NCBI GenBank assembly: GCA_002205965.3
Contig: NADL03000669.1
Span: forward strand, 682,001 to 746,000
DNA length: 64,000 nucleotides
Reading direction: 5' to 3'
Source of the DNA: Kappaphycus alvarezii
Taxonomy: Eukaryota; Rhodophyta; Florideophyceae; Gigartinales; Solieriaceae
Below, piece after piece: positions 45,726-58,831 of the stretch. The translations under genes were made by a program, and so were the position numbers. Positions within the stretch are counted from its first letter, which is position 1; each line of letters starts with the position of its first letter. The notes under the pieces were generated by a model. The model had not been told where the DNA came from, made no database searches, and was given only the letters and a program-made list of their open reading frames with translations.

Positions 45726-47199
45726 TACGTGATTTTTGCCGGTGCGTTGACGTTATCTGTGTGCTTTGAGTTGTTTTGGGTATCCTTTCTTGTGTTTCGC
45801 AATCGTTCTTGAGATAGTTGATATATGGGGTGCCTGGGTAGTCCGGTAGGTGCCTTTGAAACAGGACTAAATGCCCTCCAGCTTGGTTGATTCACCGAAC
45901 TCATGACGTCGTTTGTGCTCGATGTAAGTGTCTTCTCTTTGGTACGAAGCTAAACTGAAGTTCTTCATTTTGAAATGGGTATGAAGCTTAACAGGATGTG
46001 CTTAGCAGCATGTAGAGTAGATTATTTATTTATAAAGTCAGATGAACTATTGGGAGTGAAATCCTTGTGTTTATATTCCTTTATTGTTGTTGAATATGAA
46101 GAGGACTTTCCGTTCGCATAGCTGTTTATTTGCATGTTTTAAGTCGCCAACAGTATCTCTGCATGTTTGATCAAATGGCATTCCTACGCAAATATATTCG
46201 TTCTCGAAATTGGTCATTTTATAATCCAACACAACTGCTCATGTTCTGCGCAGCTTTTTAATGTTGATGTTGATGCGATTGATGAATAAACAACAACAAA
46301 AGACTTGATCAAAGGCCATGGGCCCACAGTTACGTAAACAGTTGACTGTTTAGTTGTAGACAAATGTTCACGTAATTTCACCAGAAAGGAAGCCTGTGAT
46401 AGGGTACAGACTCAGTGTACAGACCTTCAAATATGATGTGCAGCACGGAACGCGAAGAATACCCTGCAGAGCTGGTGGAGGGTCAGACCTGGCTTATTAT
46501 AAAACCTTCATTTTTAACTAAAATTAAGGTCTTTGCGTACGAATTTTGCAACCGTTTGCGGGAAAAATGCAAGTTTCATACGCAGATCAGAAACTGACTT
46601 TTGGCTGATGGGAGAAGAAGGCCGTTGCAACTAAGCGGGATTTGCAATTATAGCGCTTGCAATTAACACAGAACGACTGTAGTGCAGTACTATATCTCTC
46701 AGCCTTACATGACTTCTGCAGATGCCCACCCTTCTCCAAACTTCTTTGTTCTTCAGAAGCGTTTGCAAGTTTGTTGTTGCGTGGTTTTGATTTCACCAAG
46801 ATACCTGTTCCCCATACCATGCAACTTCATCAGGAGATACCTCAGTCTGGGTTGGTGTTCCTCAGTTGGATGTCGAACATCAATGTCTTTTCCCTCTGGC
46901 GCTTTGGCCTTACTGTTCTCCAAGGTTTTCTTCAACCTTCAGTCCTAGGCATTTTCTGCCATAGGGAAAATCAGTTCTAGCGGCTCCCTAGTGGGCTGAA
47001 TTCCCACTGAATCCTCCACTGTGAATTTACTGGGTAAATTAGCCATTTGATGTAGCAATAACAAACCAACTACTAAACCATTCATTATAATTTAAGGATT
47101 CGGACTGGAATTGTCCACAGAGATCTCAAACGATTCGCCCTCGATCACTTGGACTACTCCATTAGTGACTAATATACCATGAATTTCGTACAATGGCTC
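45726..47199. other. Spacer between pogo and gag fossils
   Basis: The first part is presumably the pogo 5' leader and flank. No terminal repeat or gene is recognised. Frames near 46.6-46.95 kb are unidentified and may belong to the neighbouring retroelement fossil. Confidence 0.4.
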
Positions 47200-50060
47200 T
47201 CTAATCTGTATTTATATGACGCCTGTATGCCTCTTTGTTCATGAGAAAAACTTCTGCGGCAACGTGAGGATCTCATTGGCTAAACTAACGCGTATCTTTT
47301 GCGTAATTATTCCCTTCATAACTTCGTACTCCACCTTCGGCGTCATCGGGACCGCAATTAGTGCTCTCGGCAATGTTAGTCGAACAATCGCCACGAAGGA
47401 ACCATCTTCCATTTCAACAGAGCGTATCAGATGGAAGAACACTCAATTTATCGGTCACGGAAGTCACACCCAAATATCACGGACGCAGCAAGTTTTTCAC
47501 AGAAAAACGTCAACCTTGACAATAATATGTCCTAATCGGACGACAAGGTGTACTGCCCCCACCGTAAGTAATGGTCTCTCGTTTGCATCGCCTATGCTAG
47601 GAATCGGGCCAGCTTTCATTCATTCAAGAAGAAATTTTTGCTCGAGTTCTTTAAGAACAATTTTCTGACCGGATACCGCTTCCAAGACTGAGAGCTGCAC
47701 ACCTAACTGGCTAGTGCTGCGGCCAATCTCAGCATAAACGTTTTAATTACTACGGACAATGAGAAAGATCACATAGGGTTGCATTAGATGAACATAGCGA
47801 TGCCAGGGGGGCGCATCTGGAGAATTTTTTTCCTAATGAGATTCTTTTAGGATCTTGAGTCCACGGAAGTGTAATATATTTCCAATGATGGTGGTCCTGA
47901 ACTCTTTATCTGCAACTAAAAATCAATTGGTTCCTTATCAATAGCCTTCTTTTCATCTTTCCTAGCCGTCGGGTAAGGCTTCCCAACTCTGTCTAATTTC
48001 GCGCCAGTTTATTGGTGTCCAAAGGTCCTGGTAAGACACCTGGATGGAGTTCGCCAGTCATCGAGGTCGGTCGAGACTGAGTTGTCGACGACTGACCATC
48101 AGTGATATCCGACTTCATAGCAGCACTTACACTGAGGTAACTCTACTTTAGCACTATGGTCTGTTCTTCTGGGGTCAATTACTCAAAATTGGAACCTCTT
48201 GTCCATATTTTGCGTGTGGTGATTTTTCAATCCGACCATATATGTACATCGTACATCCGCATAACATTTGTGGCACAAGATCACAGGAGTCTTTTTGTTC
48301 GCCAGATTTTTGTCCTTCCAACCTGGACCCGATCGTTCCATTTGAGGATAATCCTCCCGAAAGGCAACAAGGGGTGCAACCATTATGTATTTTCCGATAC
48401 CCGACAGCGGATAGTCATCCATCTCTGTCACTGAGGATGATGGTACTGTGATATCAGGGAGGTCAGAAGTCGGTATCGACGATCCTGACTGCACAATGTA
48501 TCCTCCTCCGCCTTGGTGAGCTATTTGCTCAAACCGGGTCAAACTTCAACGGAATTATCCCGATGGATCCGCGAAAAATGCGGTCAAAGATGAATTCCCT
48601 TCCCCCTGGACCCTCCGCCTGCAAAGTGAAGGCAACCTCGTCTTCACCTAAACTCTGTACCAACGATCGTAACTCCTTGATGGCAGCATATATGGCGTTC
48701 GTAGTCGCATAAGTACGTAAAATTTACTGCACGGCTTCGGGACAGTTGGAGACTCCTATACTAGAGCGCGACGACAATATGTGGACGTTGTAATTGAAAG
48801 GTGTCCTTTCTCTTCGGGAATTAAGGAAGGAAACCGAATAACTATGCCTCATTCATCTCCAATTTGTCGTCTTCATAGACAAACCTGGAAATAAATTCCA
48901 CAATAAGGACCGGATCCTAACCGGGAAAGTATGAGTCCTTCATCAAGATCGAGTCTCTGGATCTGGTCCTTAACCTTACCATTTTAGCGTCCAATCCTTG
49001 AGTGGATTCTGTTTGCCAATCTGTACATTCTGTACAATATTTCTCTGTCAAAATGAGTGTTCTTGGGCTTTAGGAACTTCAAACCCTTGAACTTTCGGCC
49101 ATGTCTGCGCTTGGGAGCACCACTTATCTTTTGCTTGCTACAAAAATTGTCCCAAGGCGAACCATCGGCGTCACTTTCCGACAAGGAATGCGAAGAGCTG
49201 GACAAAGATTTCGATGGACTGTTGTCAAAGTCATAGTGGTAACGCTTGCCCTTCTTCCTCTTATGGCTTCGACCTCTCTTTGCGCGACGATTCTTGCTTT
49301 TGCGAAGAATACGTCTTTTGGAATTATCGTATTCATTAGAAGTAACGATTTACTCCAACTCGTGCTTGTCGAGTTGGCCATCCTTGTCCCTAATGGAATG
49401 ATTGCTCTCGTGGGATCTATACACATTGGCTGGTGGTTCGGCTTCCGCCTTAGCTTCCGTGATATCATCTTGAGCATTAGTACCCTGGGATTGCATGAGG
49501 TGGTAAACGTCCTCTCTCGACGTGCATAACTCACGAAAATGGCCTCTGAGCCAGTCTAGGCTGTGTTTCCAGCTGCCTTGGACGTATTATCATGATCCTT
49601 GACAGCCTTGAGAGGCTCATCACGGAGTGTGGCAACCAATTGGTCTACATTTCGTAATATGCAATTGTATGTCAGTTGATCATCAATTTGGCAAATTAAC
49701 TTGACCAACGGGTCGGATTCATTGTTCGCAGGAATATCGTTTCCTTCTTATACTGTATTAGGCTCGATGTCATTATATGTGGTATCAAGTCCCTAAGAAG
49801 ACCTTACAGAAAACCTAGTGGTTTCAGAACCTTTCCGCCTGAGTGGATCCGAAGCCTGAGTTTTGAGTTTCTTCCCTAATGGCGTTGGTAGCTGTGCAGC
49901 AGGTAATCTTGCACCGTGTAGGTTCTTCATTATAGGAACTTGCAGTCTTTGGCCAAAAGCAGCCTCAATCTCCGTACTTGACTTTGATGGATTCCTCGTG
50001 GCCTTGTGGTCTTCCACCAAAATCTTGAAAACGAAAACGAGTGATCGAATCAAGTTCTAG
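47200..50060 (-). mobile_element. LTR retroelement gag-protease fossil
   Basis: Minus-strand coding debris in retroelement order: a basic, Ser-rich region followed by HGRKFKGLKFLKPKN (about 49.08 kb), a gag-type core near 48.6-48.75 kb (AIKELRSLVQSLGEDEVAFT), Cys/His clusters near 48.1-48.3 kb, and a protease-like stretch near 47.3-47.7 kb. It is heavily broken (many breaks) and old. No LTR pair was found; the inverted repeat at 54.1-54.96 kb is a possible 5' end on the same strand. Family assignment (Gypsy versus Copia) is unsettled. Confidence 0.5.
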
Positions 50061-50379
50061 GCCAGGAGAACAATTTTGTGGTGCAGCAACAGAGAGTAAG
50101 GTTAGTAGTGCTACTTATGTGTTTAGAGACCACTATCAAGGTAGAGTGGTATAGTTAACGGTTAATGTAATAAACAAGTTAAAATAAAGGCTATCATATC
50201 TAAGCAGTGCTGTGCGCTGAAAATTTGAGCTCGTGTGAGCAATGGCAAGCCTCGCGGAATAGGTTGCAGAATGATCGCTTAGAGTTTACAGTCCCATACA
50301 GTGCTGATTACACATCATGCTCGCGATGCACCCATAAATCACAGAGTTCATTAAACTAAAACAATCATTCTCAATTTAA

Positions 50380-53300
50380 TGCCAAAAGTAAGGGTTTCCA
50401 AAAGCATCCATGGCGACTTCGCGCCGAAGCACGCACCGAAGGGTGCTAGTGGATTCGATGTCTCATATTTTGATCTAGGCCACGCTCCATAGCCAGTTAC
50501 TCGGTGCTCACCGAATCTGTTGTTGAATCTTGGAATTTCGATCAATCTGTCCGGGAAAACAGCGGTTGTGAAAAAGCATTCTGTGGTGTTTAAATAATTT
50601 TCGGCAGCAAACCGCCGGAAGCTATATAAAAATTGGAGGTCTGACATATCCTTCAAGAGAACTTGAGATAGGCTTGCACGGACCGTATTGGTCAGATGGC
50701 AATGCATGACATTACAATTCTCGACACTGACAATCCGCGTGAGTAACTCCTCAGAGACATTAGGGCTCTTTTCGAGTGAAAACGGACACGAATACCCGCG
50801 CAAGGTAAACTATGTCAAGCAGATGTTCAAGGATTTCAAATTATTGGACGATCTTAATTAGGACATTGCCGAGACTCTCAAGCTATATGGCACCTGCGCT
50901 CGTAAATAACATCTTTCGAAGATTCAGAATGATAATTACTTTGTCCACTTTCTAGATAGTTCCATCCAAATTTTTTCTTTGAAAACTGTCCCGAAGGGAT
51001 AAATTACGCACAGAAATTAAAGGCTATGAAAAAAGTATATCTCTGACATGAGTCCTCTCAGGGACTATCGGTATCTCGACTGAAACTCACTCGAAACACC
51101 GGTATATGACATTTTTCTCAGCTATATGACATCCGAAATGGGAGACTCCAACCAGTGCACCTCGGATTTTCGCCCATGCAGTCGCGATTAATAGTAACAC
51201 CCCGTCGTCACCAAAAAATATTCAGTCAGACTATGACCGTGAAGTGCTAATGGAGGACCATACATCGCAAAAATCAAGAATGAATCCTATGGAAGGCTTC
51301 TGATTGGTTTTCTGTGCATTATCAGGCATCAAAGTCAGTTTTCGGCCCGAAGGAACGAAATAATATGTTCAACTACCTCATCATGCACAAAAAGGGGTAT
51401 TATTCCGTCCCGGAACCGATTAAAATTCGAGAACGCCACATATGGGCACCTTAGCTGCGCTATGATCCTTTCCGAAATAACGCGTGGAATTCAAACGATA
51501 TTTGTTGAATTAAACAGCGTAGATGCCGATATTCCAGTCATATTTTGAATTTGCATACTCAATAATAAATCCTTGACCCCGTGAAACATTTCAAACTGAC
51601 TGTTGAGACGTGTAGCGCATACTACTTTCGATCAAATTATTGTGTACGTGGACTATTTTTCTGTTCAAATGTTTAGATCAGCGAGTAATAGTCTCTTTGT
51701 CCCCGTTACATTCTCCAATGATATGTATTTTATCCCCGCGAAGCTTTCAAAAACACATCGAAAGGTCCCTCGTCCCTAAGCTACAAAAAATTTAACCTAA
51801 TCAGACACTCACGCCCGGATGGAACCACACCCGAAACATTAACGATCCTGTTAGACATTTCAAGAATGTTTGATTCATTGCAAAGGATTCAAAATGCGCC
51901 AAACAGATTTTTTTGTTTCGATGGGGGAAGAGAATGTACGCTTTAACAAGTGAAAATTCTCTATCGATGCGGATCCCGTTTTGGGTATTATTGACGAAGG
52001 CTCTAAATTCAGCGCAGCCCAATTACTCAGAAATATGTCTACAGTGAACCTCTGGAAAGCAATAATCCAGTGGTGGGTTGACATTTATACTAGTCAAACG
52101 AACAGAATCCTGACGAAACAAGCATCACAACTTGGTGTTAATTCCAACCGCTTAGCCCTTATTTCCGATGTTAGGGTCGGCAGGACCGGAATTTAAGCCT
52201 GACCCAGTCTCGGAATGGGATTAATATATCACGAATCATTACATCGCTAATTAAGAAAAAATTGTCGCAAATAAACCGAACAAAGATAAAGAGCTAGCGA
52301 TAGCTTGCTTGGTGAAGGCGATTAACGATACCCTTGCACCGGAATGTCTTGTGCCCTCTGTAGACGTATTTGGGGAATTCCTACAACTCTCCGCATGTAC
52401 TGAACTTCTCCCTACTTGACAAAACTTAGCTGAACGATACAACAATGCGCAGAACGTGCGGTAGAAGATAGAAGCCGAGATAGATAAACTCAAGCTACAT
52501 CGAGCACTTCATCACGGCATGGTTCCGTCAAGTGACAAGTCTTATCAAACTGGAGACCTAGTTCTCCCTTTGAGGGAGAAATTGGTCCCTGTCTGTATAG
52601 GTGAGTGGCTGATACCTTTCAAAATTTCTTTTACTGGCCTCGAAAAGGAGCTGATCCTCGTACGAGGCTGAGATACCAGTCCGGCGAGGTCGTTCAATAT
52701 TGCGCAAGTCAACCCTTACCTCAAACCAGAGACAAGCTCTTCTACGTTTCCTACTGACCTCTGAAACGGACTTTCCCTATTTGAATCACCTGAGGATGAC
52801 TTATTTTTGGTGAAAGAGGTATTGCATGAGAGAGTTAATCACCCAAAAGACCCTCAAATGTATACAGCAAAAATTAAAACTCCAATCCTTGCCAAAACTA
52901 GGCACATTTATGGTGATGCTTCGAGAATAAATTACACCTGGTAGAAAAATTCTACTTGACTGCTTCGTTCTCTGTATCAAGTCCTCTATCGACGGTGAAA
53001 TGACGTACAAGTCACGATACTCATTCTTTGACTATCGAGAAAAGATGATGAACATTCCAGTCCATACGCCTTCGACCTTACAACTAATATCTATTCAGAT
53101 AGTTCTTGCACTACATTCCGGCTTCAACGTTGAGGTATGGAGTACAGATATAACAAAAGCTTACCCCTAATCTTCAGATACTCTGGAAAGGGAAGTGCTT
53201 AATAGCAACCCGTTTCAGAACGTGAACTAGATCCAAACCAGTCCATGAAACTGCTTCGCCCCTTACATAGTCTACGCGGCGCAGATGACTTTTAGCATGA

Positions 53301-53965
53301 AATATTGGAAACACATCATAACAAATAGATAAAATTGAAATCCTGTTATCTAGATCCTTCACTTTATTTGTTCTTCGAATTTGGGACCATCGAAGGCCTT
53401 AGCGGAAGATCAGTGGACGAAATTCTTAGATGCGGTTATAAATATTTTCTGGAAGGTCTCGAAGGTCACGAGGAAAGTTTGAAACGGAAAAAAACTTCGA
53501 TACCATCTGAATTCACCGGTTTCATCCTCAATGAGAAGGGAGATAACTTTTTCTTTGATCAAATTGCGTACTCGTCTAAGCTAAATTTGCTTTCCCAAGG
53601 TGTCCTCTTTAAATCTTTCCCAAGGTGTCCTCTTTAAATCTTTCAGATCGATGCGCATGCGTTTAGCCTGGGTGGCAAACTCGAGTTCCGATTGTATTTT
53701 CGATATAATCCAACTCGCACAAGTTGCGAAAGAGATTTTCGACTCCAATAGCCGGCATATCTTCTAAAGGATGAAAGAGTTAATAAAGAACGATATTGAT
53801 AATGGCATAAGACGAAAAATCGCAAAGCTCGATTCAAACAAATTCCGAGTTGTTGGTTTTTCGGACTCTCCGTTCGCCATCGATTGAGATTTATCATCGC
53901 AGCTCGGGAAAATCGTGTTACTCACAGACTCCCCAAATAAGTTAGCACCCCTTTCATTCAATTTT
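50380..53965 (+). mobile_element. Copia-type pol fossil
   Basis: Plus-strand debris of a Copia polymerase: an upstream block (GDFAPKHAP, 50.4 kb) shared with 35.82 kb, a region after integrase (AQVNPYLKPE, about 52.7 kb), reverse transcriptase pieces (YGDASR at 52.9 kb, EVWSTDITKAY near 53.15 kb, YLDPSLYLFFEFGTIEGLSG near 53.35 kb) and a start of RNase H (FRVVGFSDSPFAI near 53.85 kb). Heavily broken and old. It abuts the opposite-strand gag fossil, so one probably inserted into the other. Confidence 0.6.
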
Positions 53966-54109
53966 TAAAATTCAAGGCAGGTTGTTACATCCGAAATTTC
54001 CAGGCAAATAATTATATTTAGCGACATGCTCTACATTGGTATCTTATTTTCAGAAAAGCTGAAGATTTAGTTCAATTGGCATTCATACTCTACTGCCACC
54101 GGAAGAGCT

Positions 54110-54960
54110 GGGTTTAGTAAACTTTTTGTGATCCAGTTTTTGTTCATGTTGGTACACTGCTAGAAGCAGGCACTGTACTGTACAGTAAGGACAATTTTCG
54201 ATTGCCGCTCATCAATTTCCTAGGTACTATATGCTCACTCAAGAAGGTTTGAGGGCTTGCAGTCCGGATCACTCGGTCTCTAACATTTACCTGTTGTTTT
54301 CGCAGGGAGTAGGCACCTAGTGGGCCAAGTGTCGAATTGACTCATCTCTAACTAGGATCTCCATTACTTGGATGACATTAATTTTATTTATCCCGCCGTT
54401 GTAGATAAAAATTACCTACCTAACTGGTATTTATGCCTACCTGAACACTAAGGCAACCTCGGGGTTGACTCTGAACTTGACTCCAAACTTCAGTCCTTGT
54501 AGTATCCTTACCAATGGCAACTCCGGTTATAGCAACGTTTATCCGCCTTGTTTCACCTTCTATTTGCCCCTCTCTACCCATTTTTTCCATTCCTTTCACT
54601 GTTCGCCTGTGATATTTAGTCACACTCGGCTTAACGGACCTCGGCGTATTTATACAAATAGGAACTTCACTATTGCCGTTGGTGACAAAAACATTATCTC
54701 CAAAGGAGATAATCAGCACTACTAACCCCCTACTACCTCTTCTTTGTCTAATATTGTATCCCTGGTGACCGCGGTTCTTTGGACTCGATTTTCTCAAGTT
54801 TCTACCATTCAACGGATCCAAGCCCGGCCTTACAGCCCGGAGGACAAATATACTGCCCATCCGTCCAAGGAATCAACCCTGCTCTACCAACCCAACTTCT
54901 TTTCACCGTCACCGAGCTGTGCTGCTGCACAACATGGTTCTTAAAGAGAACGAAGGACAG
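54110..54960 (-). repeat. Dispersed repeat family, copy 3 (inverted)
   Basis: Reverse complement of copy 1 over about 850 bases, from the GGTTGATTCCTTGGACGG block through ISFGDNVFVTNGNSEVPICI coding sequence to ATGAACAAAAACTGGATCA. It carries a 146-codon open frame (54860-54420) covering the middle, with RRINVAITGVAIGKDTTRTE; copy 1 encodes a similar RINVAVAKFAVGKVAAKAE-like stretch. A short ACTGT/ACAGT run (about 54171-54187) is present where copy 1 has none. Confidence 0.65.
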
Positions 54961-56055
54961 CAAACACCCTGTGAGTCTTGGTATGTGTGTATTGGTTTCT
55001 TCATTGTCTCAAGGGATTACGTACCTAGACGAGAACAATTGCGCACCGCTCATTGCACTACAAATAACCTACTTGGTAAATAGGCTCCGGTCCAGTCGCT
55101 AACCGACAGAAAGAGTTTGATCGACGTTATCTAGAGGAGCTCACGTAGATCCTAGAGGAGGATGATGCTTGACTTCCCAGCAGCCAGAGAAGGATTCCGG
55201 GACAAGATAGGTTCAGATATCGAATTCGTCCGAAGCAATAACTCAATTGCAAATGGACATATCTAATTCATAAGAGCACCACTACCGGCGTGTGGAAAAG
55301 ACTAAAATTACAAATTTTAACATCAGGAGTCCGTAACGCATCACTATCGGTAGATGTATATCTAAATTGGAGAGCCAAATATCTAAACCGGGATGCGAAT
55401 CAGACGCATTATACATCCTGTAGTGCAATGCACCGAACTCGACCTAGAAAGGTAACGCTCCCTATTGCGTAAGTCAATGACTACTCGGTGTTCGACGCCG
55501 CTTTCTCTTCACTCCCTCGGCAGGGTAGTAGCTCGAGAGTTATAGGAACTCAAGTGGTAGAGGCTTTGACAAGCAAGGGGAAAGAATAGGCAAAAAGAGT
55601 TGATACGCCTTCTGCGTAAGATACTACAAAGGGCAAGAGCCACCGATACTCGTCCTCGGCGCAACAGGACACAAGGGATACTCGTCCTCCCTATAGGGAC
55701 AAACACACCAAAAAGGTGCAAACCTGACAACAATGAGCAGGCTAATAAGCCAAGCTGGCGTTCGGGGGCCGAAGGGGATAGCTGCTATTGTAGCTGCAAG
55801 CACGGGAGCCTGAACTAACAGGGGCGTGACGTTATAGGAGCAACAACTAGAGCCAAAACCGAGCAACGGTGAAGAAGTCGGTACCTCCGGTACCTTGTTT
55901 ACTGGTGGTGGCACTTAGGCCAAGTAATAAATACTAAGTTGGAAGTGAGCTCGTTAGGCGAGCTCTTCAGTTACTAGTTAGGACACGTGTCGCTCTAATA
56001 GCTTGTTAGCAATAAATAATTATCAGGGTCAGTTCGTGGACCACTACTTGGCCCA
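54961..56055. other. Spacer between repeat copy 3 and Harbinger 3
   Basis: No gene recognised. There is a small GAGCTCG/CGAGCTC hairpin near 55949-55967 and a TAATAAATAC box near 55925; these resemble parts of an LTR, but no partner was found. Confidence 0.35.
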
Positions 56056-56358
56056 GTGGGGTCAGTCTACTATAAACAGTCACGGTAAGAGTGCTAACAC
56101 AACATGTTGCACGTGCCAACAAATACAGTTCGAATTTTGAACACTATTTCGGGTTATTGTAACCTCTATATCATTTAAAGTGCTATTGCACTACACATCC
56201 CCGTTTGGCTTTTGGCTCTACACGACGTAAACGAAGCTCGCAAATGAGCTCTGTACACTTGGAACAGAAGTCCCGCTCTACAGCTCTTCCCTCCAAATGT
56301 GGAAGGACAAACCGCCTCTTCTTGAGCAAAAAGAAGGCGCGCCTTCCTCCCTTGTGTG

Positions 56359-57156
56359 ATGAAACCCCCATCCGGTGCACCTCACAAGGTGTTCGTTCTT
56401 CAGGAAAGCGGCTCTCCTTCACAAGTACCTATAACTACCTCCAGGGGTTCTAACTTCTTCCCCAATGAGTATCTATTGCTGTGCAAGTTTTGGGTGAATT
56501 GCTCTCAATCTCTTATCGACCAAGACTCTGTCGGATTCTGGGAAGTGGTTTCTACGTCTTTTGCCAGTCAGTGTTCTGGAACACCAAGGACTGCGAACAG
56601 TCTGAAGAGCAGGTGGACTACTGTGCAGCGTGTTGCGCAAAAATTTCTTGCGGTAGAGAATCTTTATCCCGCAAACATACCATCTGGCGAAAGCGAAGAG
56701 GATACAAAGAACAAAATAATAGATATGTATCTCCAAAAGCACTCGAAAATCGACAAGAAGGGTAAAATCAAGCTAGCGTTACCGATAAAGTTTCTGGAAG
56801 CCATCCATTTTTTGGAGCGTCATCCAAAGTTTTCCTCTCATTACCGAGGGCCAAGTCAGCCTTCTTCTCCGAAAAGTCGTCAAGAAAGTGATCAAAGTAT
56901 TGATAGCAACATCAGCGAGCCCAACTCTACCAGTTTTGAAGGTGGTTTCATACCTTCATCTGCTCCATCTCGTTCTCGTCCGATGGGACCAAATAAACGC
57001 AAAAAGGAGGCTCTGATTGAGTCAAGAGGAAACCAGATATCAAAGTCGCTTGACAGTATCAGTCTGGCAATCAGAGATGGCGCTTCCTCAAAAGCGAGAG
57101 CCGCCAGCGTGGCGCTTCGTTTCGAAATCGTCAGCAGAATGTCTCTCTCCGATTAG
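56359..57156 (+). CDS. Harbinger Myb/SANT-like DNA-binding protein
   Basis: 265 codons, uninterrupted from the ATG at 56359 (a GTG lies just before it). Residues about 35-150 follow the trihelix/NAM-associated pattern: DSVGFWEVVSTSF, ANSLKSRWTTVQRVAQKF and SGESEEDTKNKIIDMYLQ, then FLERHPKF. A Ser/Pro-rich linker and a basic tail (GPNKRKKE) follow, ending with a helical stretch. In Harbinger elements this protein binds near the element ends and imports the transposase into the nucleus. It is the only Harbinger partner gene here with an intact frame, although its transposase is broken. Confidence 0.72.
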   Translation: MKPPSGAPHKVFVLQESGSPSQVPITTSRGSNFFPNEYLLLCKFWVNCSQSLIDQDSVGFWEVVSTSFASQCSGTPRTANSLKSRWTTVQRVAQKFLAVENLYPANIPSGESEEDTKNKIIDMYLQKHSKIDKKGKIKLALPIKFLEAIHFLERHPKFSSHYRGPSQPSSPKSRQESDQSIDSNISEPNSTSFEGGFIPSSAPSRSRPMGPNKRKKEALIESRGNQISKSLDSISLAIRDGASSKARAASVALRFEIVSRMSLSD

Positions 57157-57489
57157 TAAAGAAACAAGCTGCTTGATGCTTTGCTGAGGGAGGCGTCAGA
57201 GAATGGCGAAAATTTGGGCGAAGGGAACCATCACTATGTCTCATCCTCTGATCCCCCTTTTTCCGGGCTGTCAGATGACGAAAGGGAAGCGGATGCGGAG
57301 GAAGCATGGGATGTCTACAGGTACACTTGCTCCGACTCTCTTACCATACTTCGCGCGGGAAATAGCATTTTTCGGCATCGGTGACGGGTTCTAGAATCCT
57401 ATTAGCGCAACCGCAAAGAAGTTTTCATTACAACTTTCGGTCTAAATACTTTTCAGACTACTCTCCACCTCCCACGGTCCAAAAGTGAT

Positions 57490-58831
57490 GTGAAGGAGCT
57501 TCAACCAGCTCCTTGTGAACGCTTTGATTAACCACCAGAGCATTACGTTCCATGAATGCGAAAAGGCCACTCCCGTGTTGCGTTCCTTCTTCCTCTCCAG
57601 TAAAAGGTTTGTAAGCTGCTGTTGTGCCATCTGCAAATTCCTCGACTTGACTTCTTGAAGGCTCCCCTTAGCTGCTCCACAACGTCTACCTCATCGTTTA
57701 GATCCGCTCGCAGTTCCATCGTTACTATCATATTGTGAATAGTAACGCACACTTCGCTGATAAGCACCACCATTTCGTCGCTCCATTCGTGCCTTTCTTG
57801 TCGCAGGATTTTAAGCGACCCTGTAGGCATCCAAAAAATCTCTCTATGTCCTTCCTTATCGACTCTTGTCGCTCTGTCATATGCGCTTCTCTCTCGTTGA
57901 GGGGTGCTGCGTTAGGTCCTACAAATATAGCCCAATCAGGGTAAATTCCATCGACAAGCATATACAAGAGCCAGGACTTTGTAGTTCCGTTGATTACATA
58001 ACCTTCTGGGAGGTCCATCTTACGAGTTCCTGATAGTATGTCGCAAAGAAGAGGGCTGTTAGCTAGCACCGTGAGGTCATTGTTTGTGCCTGCTCTGCCG
58101 GTGAACCAGAGCCAGCAGTAAAGATTACGATCGCACAGTGATTCGCAGTTGATTTTGCCATTTTCCCTGTTCTGGATTGTGGTATTGGCCTCTCAGGCTT
58201 CTTGGACAGTTTTTTCATGAGATATTCATGCAGTCTAGGCAGCCAGCACACCCTGGGAAACTAACTTTCGCGTATCCAGAAAATATTCTTCATATCTCTT
58301 CTATTGTTGGTTCTCTATTTAAGAACTGAGGACCAAACCGTCTTTTAATGGCTTTTAAAAAGCGATAAAAGTAAAAACGCTGCGTTTCCGGAGCCATGCG
58401 ACACATGTCGTCTATTTGCAAAAATGATAGTCCGCTTCCAAGTCTTCGGAGAGCAGCGAGTATCTTTTGTTGTGTTAAATGTACAAAGCGTCCAGTTGCG
58501 TCTTTTTTCTGCGCAAACACGGGTCAACTTCCAAAATAGCTCTTTGTATGAACCAATGGAGTTGGATTGGAATGCGAAAGACTTGCCTGAATGACGAAGG
58601 CGGGTAGACAGGACTTAAAGAGTAGTCATCGTACCATGAGCATGGCCCTTTTTGAAGATTTCTGGATGTTTCAATCGGTGGTGTAGCACTGCTAGTGCAG
58701 CAGCCAGTGTAGAACTGAACTGCAGTTGTAGCAGAAAGTAGACCATAAAGATCGTCGCTGTCATCAAAGATCTCATTAATCGTTGCATCTAAGGTTGATG
58801 AGTTCTCCGAAGAGTTAGAGGGTGATGCCAT
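57490..58831 (-). pseudogene. Harbinger DDE transposase remnant
   Basis: Starts at ATG 58831 (MASPSNSSENSS). Blocks in order: ALRRLGSGLSFLQIDDMCRMAPET (58.4 kb), FPGCAGCLDCMNISWKNCP (58.2 kb), NSPLLCDILSG and YMLVDGIYPDWAIFVGP (57.9-58.05 kb), QESIRKDIERFFGCLQGRLK (57.8 kb). These are signature blocks of the plant/oomycete-type Harbinger transposase, with catalytic D in CLDC, D in DGIYPDW and E in DIERFFG. Several frame changes (near 58.5, 58.2, 58.05 and 57.75 kb) break it. Confidence 0.8.
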
